Positions 7,271 to 7,707 of a DNA stretch of 7,707 bases are shown in pieces. The stretch is from Cupriavidus sp. (GTDB taxonomy: Bacteria; Pseudomonadota; Gammaproteobacteria; Burkholderiales; Burkholderiaceae), in assembly GCA_013362725.1 (NCBI GenBank), contig JABFVP010000681.1, positions 1-7,707 on the forward strand, given 5' to 3'. Each line of letters begins with the position of its first letter. Position 1 is the first letter of the stretch. The translations under genes were made by a program, and so were the position numbers. Below the pieces are notes generated by a model. That model did no database searches. It saw only the letters and a list, made by a program, of their open reading frames with translations, and was not told the DNA's origin.

Positions 7271-7316
7271 CGGGCCGGATCCGGACAAGAAACATTGCAC
7301 AGCGGGCCGGATGCGG
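7271..7316. repeat. 14-bp direct repeat pair CGGGCCGGAT(C/G)CGG
   Basis: Copies at 7271-7284 and 7303-7316 match at 13 of 14 positions and start 32 bp apart, about three helical turns. They lie between the two divergent genes. The first copy adjoins the TGTATC pair. They may be sites for a second regulator or a small duplication. Confidence 0.45.
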
Positions 7317-7348
7317 AAACAACGCCGATACGCCGGGACGGTGCAATG
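7293..7348. repeat. Spaced 8-bp inverted repeat CATTGCAC / GTGCAATG
   Basis: Perfect 8-bp arms at 7293-7300 and 7341-7348, separated by 40 nt, upstream of the plus-strand gene. The arms could be paired operator half-sites acting through a loop. No clear plus-strand promoter was found to relate them to. Confidence 0.3.
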
Positions 7349-7377
7349 CAGCCATACCAATCCGGGAGTCCACCGCC

Positions 7378-7707
7378 ATGATCGATGCCTACCTTGCCTT
7401 TGCCGCCGGCGTGCTGACGATTGCGTCGCCGTGCGTGCTGCCCGTGCTGCCCATGCTGCTGGGCGCTTCGCTGGGCGAAACCAGCCGCCTGCGCCCGCTG
7501 GCGATCGCGCTGGGCTTCGTCTGCGCCTTTTCCGCGCTGGGCATTGTCTTCGGCGCGCTCACCAGCGCCTTCAGCGACGCCCCGGGCGTGGTGCGCAATG
7601 TCGCCATCGCGGTCCTGTTCGCCGCCGGGCTGGCGCGGCTGTGGCCGGCTGGCTTCGGGCGCTTGACGGCGCCGTTCGCCGGCCTGGCCGACCACGCCGC
7701 GGGCGCC
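7378..7707 (+). CDS. CcdA/DsbD-type thiol-redox membrane protein (partial, C-terminus off window)
   Basis: The first 110 residues of an integral inner-membrane protein of the cytochrome c biogenesis/DsbD transmembrane family, which moves electrons from cytoplasmic thioredoxin to periplasmic thiol proteins. Helix 1 (about 5-30) contains the signature SPCVLPVLP with redox Cys19; helix 2 spans about 39-62 and includes Cys49; helix 3 spans about 72-90. The second catalytic Cys of the family would lie past the right edge. GGGAG at 7364-7368 is a good ribosome site nine bases before the ATG. The gene starts with MIDAYLAFAAGVL and has no cleaved signal, as usual for CcdA. It could be a stand-alone CcdA or the membrane half of a DipZ-like fusion with a thioredoxin-like domain; the missing C-terminus decides. 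It is divergent from the response regulator. Confidence 0.87.
   Translation, partial: MIDAYLAFAAGVLTIASPCVLPVLPMLLGASLGETSRLRPLAIALGFVCAFSALGIVFGALTSAFSDAPGVVRNVAIAVLFAAGLARLWPAGFGRLTAPFAGLADHAAGA

Noticed and set aside
6407..7360. Upstream extension of the kinase reading frame through the regulator gene, suggesting a 754-residue protein
   Set aside because: The added 300 or so residues are Arg/Ala/Pro-rich noise in the wrong frame of a complete response regulator. A strong ribosome site and ATGA overlap mark the kinase start at 6406.

Overview
The window reads as ordinary chromosomal DNA from a GC-rich betaproteobacterium. A Burkholderiaceae member of the Cupriavidus/Ralstonia type is the best guess, from the strong G/C third-position bias, the style of the proteins and the gene content. 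This is an inference from the sequence alone; no database was consulted. No RNA genes, CRISPR arrays, transposases or integrases are visible.

Region 1 (1-4326, minus strand) is the start of a poly-beta-1,6-N-acetyl-glucosamine (PNAG/PGA) operon. pgaA encodes the outer-membrane export porin with a periplasmic TPR domain. pgaB encodes the lipoprotein N-deacetylase/glycoside hydrolase, follows after only 15 nt, and runs off the left edge. The synthase genes pgaC and pgaD would be expected further left, outside the window. Together PgaA and PgaB trim and export the biofilm polysaccharide that PgaC/PgaD polymerise across the inner membrane.

Region 2 (4327-5095) is a non-coding gap of about 770 nt. 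It is much richer in A+T than the rest (mainly 4621-4690 and 4800-4935) and holds several small inverted repeats. It most likely carries the pga promoter and control sites. A REP-like 24-bp palindrome lies at its right end, next to the kinase stop codon.

Region 3 (5096-7143, minus strand) is a two-component system of the OmpR/EnvZ type. The response regulator gene comes first and its stop overlaps the kinase start (ATGA). It is co-oriented with pga and lies upstream of it, so control of pga is possible but not shown.

Region 4 (7144-7377) is a divergent promoter region. It has a TGTATC direct repeat at exact 10-bp spacing beside a CATAAT -10 candidate for the regulator, which looks like an OmpR-family autoregulatory site. 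It also holds a 14-bp near-perfect direct repeat and an 8-bp inverted repeat.

Region 5 (7378-7707, plus strand) is the N-terminal part of a CcdA/DsbD-type thiol-redox membrane protein, cut by the right edge.

I found no convincing new system. The most testable leads are the regulatory sequences in regions 2 and 4.
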